A DNA stretch of 16,360 bases. Origin: JBOGXF01 sp050694275. Its GTDB lineage: Bacteria > Actinomycetota > CADDZG01 > WHSQ01. Positions 5,701 through 12,353 of the stretch are shown piece by piece (position 1 is the first letter of the stretch; each line of letters opens with the position of its first letter). The translations under genes were made by a program, and so were the position numbers. The stretch covers positions 1-16,360 of the forward strand of contig JBOGXF010000152.1 of assembly GCA_050694275.1 (NCBI GenBank), in the 5' to 3' direction. The notes beneath the pieces were generated by a model that searched no databases, was not told the DNA's origin, and saw nothing but the letters and a program-made list of their open reading frames with translations.

Positions 5701-6294
5701 ATGACGACGATCCATCTCGTCCGCCACGGCGAGGTCGAGAACCCACAAAGCGTGATCTACGGTCGGCTCCCCGGCTTCAGTCTGTCCGAGCGCGGGCGGA
5801 AGCAAGCCGAAGCCGCAGCCCGACGCCTGGCCGACCGCCCTATCGGCGCCGTGTGGGCGAGCCCCCTCGAGCGGGCCCAGGAGACCGCACTCGTCATCGC
5901 CGAGCCTCACGACCTCTCGGTGAAGACCGACGACCGCCTGACCGAGAGCGGGACGACACTCGAGGGCGTCACCCGCACCATCATCGGGTTTCTCCGGTCT
6001 CCCCGGCATTGGTGGCAGCTGAGAAACCCGTGGCGGCCGTCGTGGGGTGAATCTTTCGCCGACGTCCGGGAGCGCGTGCTCGGTGCGATCCGCGACGCGG
6101 TGGACGCGTCCGAGGGGCGCGAGATCGTGATCGTGTCCCATCAGACCCCAGTGCTCGTCGCCCGGCTCTCGCTCGCGCGCCGCAGGCTCCCCCCCTGGCT
6201 GGGTCTCTCGTCATGTGAGACGGGATCGGTGTCGACGCTGGTGCTCGACGGCCAAGACGTCGTCTCGGCCTCCTACTTCAGGCCGCCCGACTAG
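5701..6294 (+). CDS. Histidine phosphatase family protein (phosphoglycerate mutase-like)
   Basis: This 197-residue protein belongs to the histidine phosphatase superfamily. Seen: the catalytic LVRHGE (Arg8, His9 as phospho-acceptor, Gly10), Arg58 in SPLERAQET, a likely acid Glu82 (RLTES) and the second histidine His147 in VSHQTPV. The family includes phosphoglycerate mutases and phosphatases of small metabolites, and the substrate is not evident. The start at 5701 is chosen because the family begins just before LVRHG and a -10-like hexamer ends 7 bases upstream. The frame stays open further upstream to 5458, but that stretch runs into the divergent reductase gene and looks non-coding. There is no signal peptide. 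It converges with the zinc-ribbon gene, 17 bases between stop codons. Confidence 0.93.
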   Translation: MTTIHLVRHGEVENPQSVIYGRLPGFSLSERGRKQAEAAARRLADRPIGAVWASPLERAQETALVIAEPHDLSVKTDDRLTESGTTLEGVTRTIIGFLRSPRHWWQLRNPWRPSWGESFADVRERVLGAIRDAVDASEGREIVIVSHQTPVLVARLSLARRRLPPWLGLSSCETGSVSTLVLDGQDVVSASYFRPPD

Positions 6295-6311
6295 TCCCGG
6301 TCGTAGTCCCG

Positions 6312-6485
6312 CTAGGCCGTCTGTCGGGGTTCCTCGCCTAACGACTGATCCTCGTCGCCGCCGTCGTCGTCCGAATCGGACACGGTCTCGAGCAGGGGGG
6401 ACGAACACACCGGGCACACGGGAGTGTCCTTTTCGTCGATATAGACGGTTCGCTGACACGTCGTGCAGAACGAGGTCAGGGCCAT
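6312..6485 (-). CDS. Small zinc-ribbon protein with acidic tail
   Basis: This 57-residue protein is easy to miss because of its size. Seen: two CxxC knuckles, Cys7-x-x-Cys10 (FCTTCQ) and Cys24-x-x-Cys27 (VCPVCSS), 13 residues apart, the classic zinc-ribbon layout. They are followed by an acidic, disordered tail (about 33-52, with a run of Asp and Glu). The sequence TVYIDEKDTPVCPVCSSPL resembles short zinc-ribbon proteins common in actinobacteria, which have no assigned function as far as I know. Four ligand cysteines in this spacing are unlikely by chance. There is no Shine-Dalgarno sequence; TACCGT lies 7 bases before the ATG. It is divergent from the FAD oxidoreductase (66 bases) and convergent with the histidine phosphatase. 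A longer open frame in another phase over this region has no such motifs. Confidence 0.82.
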   Translation of the reverse strand: MALTSFCTTCQRTVYIDEKDTPVCPVCSSPLLETVSDSDDDGGDEDQSLGEEPRQTA

Positions 6486-6492
6486 GCGCGCT

Positions 6493-6498
6493 ACGGTA
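6493..6498 (-). promoter_or_regulatory. -10 element, leaderless-type, for the zinc-ribbon gene
   Basis: TACCGT on the minus strand is followed by 7 bases (AGCGCGC) and the ATG at 6485, with no Shine-Dalgarno sequence. It is paired with a divergent element at 6539-6544. Confidence 0.45.
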
Positions 6499-6538
6499 GC
6501 CTGCTTCGCTGTCTAGTGCCACAGCCCGCCGGGACGTT

Positions 6539-6544
6539 TACGCT
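6539..6544 (+). promoter_or_regulatory. -10 element, leaderless-type, for the FAD oxidoreductase
   Basis: TACGCT is followed by 7 bases (CCCCGGC) and the ATG at 6552. No Shine-Dalgarno sequence is present. The expected -35 regions of this and the divergent zinc-ribbon promoter both fall near 6516-6521, so the two promoters overlap. Confidence 0.45.
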
Positions 6545-6551
6545 CCCCGGC

Positions 6552-8153
6552 ATGACTCAGAGCTACGACGCAATCGTGGTGGGGGCCGGTCACAACGGTC
6601 TCGTATGTGCCTGCTATCTGGCGCGCGCCGGCCTCAACGTCTGCGTCGTCGAGCGCACCAATCGCGTCGGGGGCGCGTGCGTCACCGAGGAGCCTTTCCC
6701 CGGCTTTCGAATCTCGACCGCGTCCTATTCCTTGTCTCTCCTTCTGCCGTCGATCGTGGCCGACCTCGATCTGAAGCTCGACGTGAGGATCAAAGAGCCC
6801 ATCGCCTTCGCCCCCTACGAGGACGGCGGGGGGCTTTTACTGTGGAGGGACCGCCGGAAACGCCACGCGTCGATCGCCGAACTCTCGGAGGCCGACGCCG
6901 ACGGCTACGAGGAGATCCACGACCTGTTCGAGGAGGCGGCGACGCGCCTCCGGCCCCTCCTTACTTACCCGGCCACCCGCAAGCAGGTCCGACGGGCGTT
7001 TCGCAGATCCGACGTCGAGGATCTCTTCGCCAAGACCGTCGACGGATCGATCGCCGCGCTGTGTGAGGAGCACCTCGAGACCGACCTCATGCGGGGGCTC
7101 GTGGCGTCGCAGGGAATTATCGGCTCCGCTGCGGGCCCCCGCACGCCCGGGACCGCCTACATCTACCTTCACCACGCTTTCGGTCAGGCCGCCGGCGAGT
7201 CCGGGGCATGGGGATTCGTCCGCGGCGGGATGGGTGCGGTCACCCAGGCCCTCGCAGACGCATTGCGCTCGGAGGGAGGCGAGATCCGCCTGGACGCCGA
7301 GGTCGCTCTGGTCAAGCTCGACGACCGGCGGCGAGCCGGGGGTGTGGTGCTCGCATCCGGCGAAGAGATCGACGCGCCGATCGTGTGCTCGAACGCCGAT
7401 CCGAAGCGCACCGTCGCGCTCGTTCCGGAAGATTTGCTGCTTGTGGAGTTCGCCGAGGACGTCGCGCTCCTCCCGACCGAGGGAACGGTCGTCAAGGTCA
7501 ACTGCGCGCTGTCCGCGTTGCCGAAATTCAGGGGGATGAGCTCAACCGACAAGCCCGGCCCCGAGCATCTCGGGACGATCACGATCGCGCCGTCGATCGA
7601 CTACCTCGAGAACGCGTGCCGCGCCGCGGCCGAGGGACGTCCGGCCGAGGGGATGTTCTGCGAGGCGTGGATCCAGAGCGCATCCGAGCCGGATCTCGCG
7701 CCTAAGGGGAAGCACACCCTCTCGGTCTTTGCCCAGTACGCGCCGTACACGCTCGCCGAAGGCACATGGGACGAACGGCGCGACGAGATCGGCGACGTCG
7801 TGCTCGCCACTCTCGAGCGATACGCGCCCGGTCTCACCGATCTGGTCGAGGACCGTATGGTGCTCGGCCCCCCCGACCTCGAGGAGCGCTTCGGACTCAC
7901 CGGAGGCCATATCTTCCACGGGGAGCTGCTGCCCGAGTGGCTCTTCGAACGTCGCCCGGCGTCGGGCTGGCATCGCCATCGCACGCCCCTTCCGGGTCTC
8001 TACCTGTGCGGCTCCGGCGCGCACCCGGGGGGAGGGGTGTGCGGCGCCCCCGGGAGGAACGCCGCCCGGTCGGTGCTCGCGGATCTCGTCGCCGCCGGGG
8101 TCGGCGTCCCGGGTGGCGACCACCCAACGTTAGGGGAGGGACACGGTGGGTAA
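6552..8153 (+). CDS. FAD-dependent oxidoreductase, PYROXD2/phytoene desaturase-like
   Basis: This 533-residue flavoprotein opens with the dinucleotide-binding motif VVGAGHNG (Gly11, Gly13, Gly16), then ARAGLNVCVVERTNRVGGAC, the FAD-binding signature of the amine-oxidase/carotenoid-desaturase superfamily. The second half carries GHIFHGELLPEWLF and, near the C-terminus, LYLCGSGAHPGGGVCGAPG. These are characteristic of the branch that includes human PYROXD2 and many bacterial 'phytoene dehydrogenase-related' proteins. Length fits that branch. True carotenoid genes (crtB, crtE) are absent, so carotenoid synthesis should not be assumed; the substrate is unknown. The start at 6552 is preferred over an in-frame ATG at 6516 because the Rossmann strand starts right after it and a -10-like hexamer ends 7 bases before it. 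The DUF6458-like gene follows after 24 bases. Confidence 0.92.
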   Translation: MTQSYDAIVVGAGHNGLVCACYLARAGLNVCVVERTNRVGGACVTEEPFPGFRISTASYSLSLLLPSIVADLDLKLDVRIKEPIAFAPYEDGGGLLLWRDRRKRHASIAELSEADADGYEEIHDLFEEAATRLRPLLTYPATRKQVRRAFRRSDVEDLFAKTVDGSIAALCEEHLETDLMRGLVASQGIIGSAAGPRTPGTAYIYLHHAFGQAAGESGAWGFVRGGMGAVTQALADALRSEGGEIRLDAEVALVKLDDRRRAGGVVLASGEEIDAPIVCSNADPKRTVALVPEDLLLVEFAEDVALLPTEGTVVKVNCALSALPKFRGMSSTDKPGPEHLGTITIAPSIDYLENACRAAAEGRPAEGMFCEAWIQSASEPDLAPKGKHTLSVFAQYAPYTLAEGTWDERRDEIGDVVLATLERYAPGLTDLVEDRMVLGPPDLEERFGLTGGHIFHGELLPEWLFERRPASGWHRHRTPLPGLYLCGSGAHPGGGVCGAPGRNAARSVLADLVAAGVGVPGGDHPTLGEGHGG

Positions 8154-8177
8154 CTCCTTTCGAGGAGGTGGTAACGA

Positions 8178-8408
8178 GTGGGCATTGGAGTCAGCATCTT
8201 TCTGATCGCGATCGGGGCGATCCTGTCGTTCGGCATCACCGTCGACCAGGACGCGTCGGGTGTGTTCAACGTCGACACGATCGGGGTCATCCTGATGATC
8301 GTCGGGGCCGTGGGATTGCTCCTGTCGCTTCTCTTCTGGCAGAGCTGGGGTGGTTTCGGCGGCCATCGTGAGGAGCGCATCATCGAGCGCGATCGGGAAC
8401 GCATTTAG
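8178..8408 (+). CDS. DUF6458-like small two-helix membrane protein
   Basis: This 76-residue protein begins with GTG, placed by a strong Shine-Dalgarno sequence, GAGGAGGTGG, ending about 7 bases before it. Two membrane helices (about 3-20 and 34-54) are joined by a short polar loop (TVDQDASGVFNVDT). A charged C-terminal tail (REERIIERDRERI) is presumably cytoplasmic. The MGIGVSIFLIAIGAIL opening and the DTIGVILMIVG middle match what I recall of DUF6458, a family of actinobacterial small membrane proteins of unknown role; the family name is from memory. It follows the oxidoreductase by 24 bases and may be cotranscribed. A terminator follows 24 bases after the stop. Confidence 0.85.
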   Translation: MGIGVSIFLIAIGAILSFGITVDQDASGVFNVDTIGVILMIVGAVGLLLSLLFWQSWGGFGGHREERIIERDRERI

Positions 8409-8432
8409 ACAGAGGGACTTCTAATGAACACG

Positions 8433-8460
8433 GGGGCGCCGTCGTGCGGCGCCCCTTGTT
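8433..8460 (+). terminator. Intrinsic terminator after the DUF6458-like gene
   Basis: Perfect 8-bp stem GGGGCGCC (8433-8440) and GGCGCCCC (8448-8455), extendable by one G-C pair into the loop, followed by TTGTT. It separates the oxidoreductase/DUF6458 unit from the ABC operon. Confidence 0.75.
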
Positions 8461-8542
8461 CGCGTGAGCAGGGAATTCTCGGGGCTGGCGACTGGTTACC
8501 GCTCAGGTCGTTCGACGAAAGGGAAAAGGAGTGCATCTGACA

Positions 8543-8587
8543 ATGGCGTGCGGCTTTAGCGGCAACGCCCCGGCGGGGGATCAATAA
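8543..8587 (+). CDS. Possible 14-codon leader peptide of the ABC exporter operon
   Basis: An ATG at 8543 opens a 14-codon frame encoding MACGFSGNAPAGDQ. AAAAGGAG (8524-8531) lies 11 bases before it, the best ribosome site in this gap. The stop TAA (8585-8587) shares its last A with the ATG of the ATPase gene (TAATG), the standard arrangement for translational coupling. The ATPase start itself has only a weak GGGGGA upstream. Leader peptides of this size are known to control drug-resistance genes by ribosome stalling. Whether this one does so, or only delivers ribosomes, cannot be told from the sequence. It is too short for coding statistics. Confidence 0.4.
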   Translation: MACGFSGNAPAGDQ

Positions 8588-9576
8588 TGGCAGACGGACC
8601 CGTTGACTTCCCCGTCGTGACCGAGGGCCTGGTGCGGCGCTTCGGCAAGATCGAGGCGGTCACCGGCATCGATCTGTCGGTGGCGACGGGCGAGATCTTT
8701 GGTTTCCTCGGCCCCAACGGCGCGGGAAAGTCCACGACGGTGCGTGTGCTCACGACCTTGCTCCTTCCGACCGAGGGGCGAGCGACGGTGGCCGGGTTCG
8801 ATGTCGTGCACGAGGCGGACCGGGTCCGGCGATCCATCGGCGTCGCGTTGCAGGACGCCGCGCTCGATGCGCTCATGACCGGACGCGAGCTGCTCCGCTT
8901 GCAGGCGACGCTCCACGCCATCCCTCGCGCCGAGGCGGGCCGCAAGGGCGACGAGCTGCTTGAGCGAGTCGGCCTCGCGGGGGCCGCGGACCGCAGAGTG
9001 GGAACCTACTCCGGTGGGATGCGCCGCCGCCTCGATCTCGCCCTCGCTCTGATCCACACTCCCAAGGTCTTGTTCCTGGACGAGCCCACCACCGGGCTCG
9101 ACCCCAACAGCCGGAAAGCGATCTGGGAAGAGCTGCGCGCCCTCAACCGCGACGGCACCACGGTGTTCCTGACGACCCAGTACATGGAGGAGGCCGATCA
9201 GCTTGCGGGGCGGATAGCGGTCATCGACCACGGCAGGATCGTCGCCGAGGGGAAGCCGAAGCAGCTCAAGGCGCAGGTCGGCGAGCCGACGCTGCAGGTA
9301 TCCATTGCTCCCGGGCAGGACGAGCTCGCGGCCGAGACCGTGCTGATCGAGTTCGGGGATTCGGTCCCGGCCCCCGAAGGGTCGGTCGCCATCCGGCTGC
9401 ACGGGGGAGCGGCCCGGATCCCGGCGGTGGTGCGCTCGCTCGACAATGCAAACGTCGACGTCGAGGGCCTCGAGCTACACAACCCGACCCTCGACGATTT
9501 CTTTCACCAGGCGACCGGCCGGCGTCTCGAGGGGGCGGGCGAGCAGCCGACCCCGGGCGTCGAGGTCACACCTTGA
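8587..9576 (+). CDS. ABC transporter ATP-binding protein, DrrA-like
   Basis: This 329-residue ATPase drives an ABC-2-type exporter. Seen: Walker A GPNGAGKST (42-50), Q-loop Gln89, signature YSGGM (141-145), Walker B VLFLDE with catalytic Glu166, D-loop GLDP (170-173). The switch position is Gln198 (TTQYMEEAD), where most ABC proteins have His. Gln is usual in the DrrA (daunorubicin-resistance) branch. The C-terminal 90 or so residues match the extension typical of that branch. The start overlaps the stop of a 14-codon leader frame, and the end overlaps the TTG start of the first permease by 4 bases. With the two permeases it forms a complete exporter. The substrate (drug, lipid or secondary metabolite) cannot be inferred, since no biosynthetic genes lie nearby. 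Confidence 0.95.
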   Translation: MADGPVDFPVVTEGLVRRFGKIEAVTGIDLSVATGEIFGFLGPNGAGKSTTVRVLTTLLLPTEGRATVAGFDVVHEADRVRRSIGVALQDAALDALMTGRELLRLQATLHAIPRAEAGRKGDELLERVGLAGAADRRVGTYSGGMRRRLDLALALIHTPKVLFLDEPTTGLDPNSRKAIWEELRALNRDGTTVFLTTQYMEEADQLAGRIAVIDHGRIVAEGKPKQLKAQVGEPTLQVSIAPGQDELAAETVLIEFGDSVPAPEGSVAIRLHGGAARIPAVVRSLDNANVDVEGLELHNPTLDDFFHQATGRRLEGAGEQPTPGVEVTP

Positions 9577-10355
9577 GCGCGGCGGCCCTGGCGCAGTACG
9601 CGGCGCTGAGCCGTCGCTCGATCTTCAACACCATCCGTCAGCCGGTGGCGATCATCCCCGCCCTGACCTTTCCGCTCGTCTTCCTGGCGCTCAACTCCGC
9701 CGCCCTCGCAAGGTCCATCGAGCTTCCGGGCTTCCCACCGGTCGATTCCTTTCTTCAGTTCATGATCGCGACCACGATCATCCAGGGGGCGCTGTTCGGA
9801 TCGATCGCGTCCGGGTCGGACATGGCGCTCGACATCGAGGGCGGGTTCTTCGACCGGCTCGTCGCGACCCCCGTTGCGCGTACTTCGATCCTCGTCGGCC
9901 GGGTCGCCGGGTCCTTTACCTTGTCGTTTTTTCAGGCCTGGGTGTTCTTTCTCACAGCGCTGCCCTTTGGGCTCGACGTCGAAGGCGGCTTCGTCGGGAT
10001 GTTGGGCGTGGCGCTGATCGCCGCGGTAATCGGAGCGGGGCTCGGCGCGATCGCGGTGTCTTTCGCCCTCCGTACAGGGTCCACCGAGGCGGTCCAGGGC
10101 AGCTTCCCCCTGCTCTTCGTCCTGATGTTTCTGTCCAGCGCGTTCTTCCCGAGAGCCCTGATGAACGGATGGTTCAAGACGGCCGCGTCGATCAACCCGT
10201 TGTCGCACCTGATCGAGAGCGCGCGCTCGCTGGTGATCTCGGGCTGGGCGACGTCCGAGTTCCTCACCGCGCTCGCGATCGCCGGTGGCTTCCTCGCCCT
10301 CGGCGTCTTTCTGTCGTCTGTTGCGCTCAAAGCCCGGCTCGCCGAGAGAGCCTGA
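9573..10355 (+). CDS. ABC-2 type transporter permease (DrrB-like), first of two
   Basis: This 260-residue membrane protein has about six hydrophobic segments and the ABC-2 permease pattern. There is a short amphipathic N-terminus, a first helix at about 26-48, and the DIEGGFFDRLVATPVART stretch after the second helix, which is the ATPase-contact region. Near the end it has SSAFFPRALMNGWFKTAASINPLSHLIESARSL. The start is a TTG (9573) that overlaps the ATPase stop (TTGA), without its own Shine-Dalgarno sequence, so translation is probably coupled. The next in-frame ATG would remove the first helix. It presumably pairs with the second permease to form the channel of a heteromeric exporter in the cytoplasmic membrane. 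Confidence 0.92.
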   Translation: MSAAALAQYAALSRRSIFNTIRQPVAIIPALTFPLVFLALNSAALARSIELPGFPPVDSFLQFMIATTIIQGALFGSIASGSDMALDIEGGFFDRLVATPVARTSILVGRVAGSFTLSFFQAWVFFLTALPFGLDVEGGFVGMLGVALIAAVIGAGLGAIAVSFALRTGSTEAVQGSFPLLFVLMFLSSAFFPRALMNGWFKTAASINPLSHLIESARSLVISGWATSEFLTALAIAGGFLALGVFLSSVALKARLAERA

Positions 10356-10365
10356 GGAGAGGAAG

Positions 10366-11130
10366 ATGTCGACTCTGGAAGTGACCTGGGGGATCGCAGC
10401 CCGCAGCCTCAAGCTGATCCCGCGGCTCCCCTCGACGTTCGTTCCGTCCCTCGTCATGCCCGTGTTCCTGCTGGTCGCGTTCTCGGGGGCGTTTGCCGGG
10501 GTGGTGAACCTGCCCCTATTCCCCGCCAGCAAGATGCTCGACTGGATCCTTCCGATGTCGACCCTTCAGGGATGCGCCTTCGCCGGACTCACGACGGGCA
10601 TGGGCGTCGCGCGCGATCTCGACAACGGCTTCTACGATCGGCTGCTCATGAGCCCCGCTCCGCGGGCCGCGCTGCTCGGAGGACCGCTGGTCGCGTCCGT
10701 GCTGCGCGCCCTGTTCCCGCTCACGCTTCTGCTGATTGTCGGCGTCCTCGCCGGTGCGAACTTCGCCGGGGGTGTGTTCGGCGTCCTGGTGCTCGCCTTC
10801 GCAGGCCTCGCGGTGGCGCTCATCGCGGGGGAGTGGGCGGTCGGCGTTGCGTTGCGGGCCAAGACGCAGCAGGCCGCACCGCTGATGCAGATGGTCCTGT
10901 TCCTTACGTTCTTCCTTTCGACCGCGCTCATGCCGATCGAGCTGCTCACGGGATGGGTGCACGCGATCGCCCGGTTCAACCCGATGACGAACGTCCTCGA
11001 TATGGCGCGCCAGGGATTCCTCGGCGACGTCACGTGGGCCGGAACATGGCCGGGACTGTTGTCGCTCGCCGGAATGATCGCGTTCCTCGGCTGGTTCGCC
11101 CGCCGCGCCCTCGCCCGCGTCATCCCCTAG
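10366..11130 (+). CDS. ABC-2 type transporter permease (DrrB/DrrC-like), second of two
   Basis: This 254-residue permease is related to its neighbour: the DLDNGFYDRLLMSPAPRAALL and STALMPIELLTGWVHAIARFNPMTNVLDMARQGFLG stretches correspond to the same places in the first permease. About six membrane helices are visible. The start at 10366 is set by AGGAGAGGAAG directly upstream; it is 10 bases after the previous stop. The frame is open further upstream, but only within the preceding gene. It completes the three-gene exporter. Its stop codon is separated by just 2 bases from the stop of the convergent PIN-domain gene, with no terminator between them. Confidence 0.92.
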   Translation: MSTLEVTWGIAARSLKLIPRLPSTFVPSLVMPVFLLVAFSGAFAGVVNLPLFPASKMLDWILPMSTLQGCAFAGLTTGMGVARDLDNGFYDRLLMSPAPRAALLGGPLVASVLRALFPLTLLLIVGVLAGANFAGGVFGVLVLAFAGLAVALIAGEWAVGVALRAKTQQAAPLMQMVLFLTFFLSTALMPIELLTGWVHAIARFNPMTNVLDMARQGFLGDVTWAGTWPGLLSLAGMIAFLGWFARRALARVIP

Positions 11131-11132
11131 CG

Positions 11133-11549
11133 CTACCGGGGCAACAACCTGAGCGATCGCCCATCCGTGGTTCGTAGAACCGAGAAGTGGCGTTGGTCGA
11201 GTGTCGCTACCTTGTCCTCGCCGATCAGTTCGCAGGTCGAAAACACGGCAGCATCCACAAGGCCGATCCGCGGGTCCGCGAACCGCACCTGAAGCTCTGC
11301 CGCGGCAACAAGCAAGTGACTGTCGAGGTGCATCAACGAATAGGTCCCGGCATCGATGTCTTCGCAGAACGCCTGCCATACTTCAACCGAGGCTTTCTTA
11401 GCGATCCAGTAGTCAAGCTCGACGAGAACAGGGACGGGAAGCAAGAGCTGCTCGTCAGCGTCCCCCATCAATTCCGCGCAACGATCGTGATCGGGATCCT
11501 CTGCATCGAGTGCAGCAAGGACGACGCCTGTGTCTAGGACGAGCGCCAT
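11133..11549 (-). CDS. PIN-domain ribonuclease, VapC-like toxin
   Basis: This 138-residue protein is a PIN-domain nuclease. Seen: the first acidic residue Asp6 (LVLDTGVVLA), Glu44 (VLVELDYW), Asp99 (IGLVDAAVF) and Asp118 (ATLDQRHF), the four acidic metal ligands of the family, at normal spacing and length. VapC toxins cleave tRNA or rRNA when not held by an antitoxin. The gene overlaps the end of the upstream HARE-HTH gene by 16 bases, and its Shine-Dalgarno sequence (GGAGGGG) lies inside that gene, so the two are translationally coupled. The VapC role is inferred from fold and gene order. The partner is not a usual VapB, so a non-toxin nuclease role is possible. Confidence 0.87.
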   Translation of the reverse strand: MALVLDTGVVLAALDAEDPDHDRCAELMGDADEQLLLPVPVLVELDYWIAKKASVEVWQAFCEDIDAGTYSLMHLDSHLLVAAAELQVRFADPRIGLVDAAVFSTCELIGEDKVATLDQRHFSVLRTTDGRSLRLLPR

Positions 11550-12082
11550 CCACTCCCCTCCATCGGCGCTTCCGGGTGCTCGCCACTGAGACGTCCTATC
11601 GATTCTCCGCCACCCTTGAATAGACCGACTCGTGGAGACCGTCTACGGGATCGACTGGATTCACGATCCCACTTCACGAGGGCAAAGGTGTTGGGGGCAA
11701 CTCTTTTGAACTTCTCTGCGTGACGGGGAAGTCGAGCGGCGAGTTGGTAATTGATCTGATCGGGTCTGGCGGCACGCGACCGAGGATGGCGCCATCCACC
11801 GGCCTTGATGCGCCTGCCCAACTCCTTCACGTGCAGCGGCGTTCCGGCGCGTTCGAGAACGATCTCGGCAGCGTCCTGGAGTGTGAGACCGGCGAGCCCA
11901 CCCGCTACATGGCCCCCCTGTCCGCGGACGTCCTGTGCCATCTCTCGGATCACCTCTTCGGCACGTTCCGAGGCCCGCAGGTAGGCCGCCAGAGCCTCTG
12001 CCGCGCGGGCAGCTCTTTCGGCGTCCGCCGGCGAAGTCACCGGCTTGGCCAGCACTTTCCTGAGCTCATCCGTAATTTTCAT
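11534..12082 (-). CDS. HARE-HTH (winged-helix) domain protein, candidate antitoxin
   Basis: This 182-residue protein has three parts: a helical, probably coiled-coil N-terminus rich in Ala, Glu and Arg (about 1-57), a HARE-HTH winged-helix domain (about 66-138) and a basic low-complexity tail (139-182). The middle part reads LQDAAEIVLERAGTPLHVKELGRRI, then INYQLAARL, then FKRVAPNTFALVKW, which is the HARE-HTH pattern known from DNA-linked enzymes and chromatin proteins. It precedes and overlaps the PIN gene in the position where an antitoxin stands. GTGGAGAG, 9 bases before the ATG, is a fair Shine-Dalgarno sequence. Three copies of GCAAGAT surround its promoter and start codon, which fits self-repression. 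Using a HARE-HTH domain as a VapB substitute is not something I know as established. Confidence 0.78.
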   Translation of the reverse strand: MKITDELRKVLAKPVTSPADAERAARAAEALAAYLRASERAEEVIREMAQDVRGQGGHVAGGLAGLTLQDAAEIVLERAGTPLHVKELGRRIKAGGWRHPRSRAARPDQINYQLAARLPRHAEKFKRVAPNTFALVKWDRESSRSRRRSPRVGLFKGGGESIGRLSGEHPEAPMEGSGWRSS

Positions 12083-12138
12083 CTTGCCGGTCTCTCCACA
12101 GGATACGAAAAATATATCTTAACAGCAAGATGCAAGAT
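12081..12138 (-). promoter_or_regulatory. Promoter and likely operators of the HARE-HTH/PIN operon
   Basis: TTGCTG (12123-12128) and TATCCT (12100-12105), 17 bases apart on the minus strand, make the best two-box promoter in the window. A 7-mer, GCAAGAT on the plus strand, occurs twice in tandem at 12125-12138, over the -35 box. It occurs once inverted at 12081-12087 (8 bases if CATCTTGC from 12080 is counted), over the start codon. The intervening stretch is unusually A+T-rich (AAAAATATATCTT). This looks like an autoregulatory operator set. Confidence 0.6.
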
Positions 12139-12353
12139 TCGTCAGAGATCAGTCCGCGATGGATGTCATCGACGCCCCTGTGAGTTTGTCAATCTCTAAC
12201 GCTCCGCGTCGCCGTCACAACGGAGCGCTCAGAAATGTCTGTCAAATCTGCAGTGCTCCCGACGAGCATCCAAGCTCCAGGCGATCATCGGCAAGGGGTG
12301 TCAACGACGGTCGGGTCTCCTGCGTCAACGGGGTCTGGCTCTACCCTTCCCGG
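12139..12353. other. Divergent gap upstream of the MFS gene, no gene seen
   Basis: About 215 bases without a convincing gene. A 6-bp inverted repeat, GCTCCG (12201-12206) and CGGAGC (12221-12226), and two similar stretches, TTTGTCAATCT near 12185 and CTGTCAAATCT near 12239, are visible. None can be assigned a role. The frame of the MFS gene stays open through this stretch but shows no transporter-like sequence. Confidence 0.35.
12342..12347 (+). promoter_or_regulatory. -10 element, leaderless-type, for the MFS gene
   Basis: TACCCT is followed by 6 bases (TCCCGG) and the ATG at 12354. There is no Shine-Dalgarno sequence. Confidence 0.45.

Noticed and set aside
9178..9183. Gln instead of His at the switch position of the ABC ATPase
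   Set aside because: TTQYMEEAD is the normal form in the DrrA branch, so it is not a defect.
12159..12353. Upstream extension of the MFS transporter frame
   Set aside because: The 65 extra residues are polar and rich in Arg and Ser, unlike any MFS N-terminus, and there is no ribosome site at 12159.
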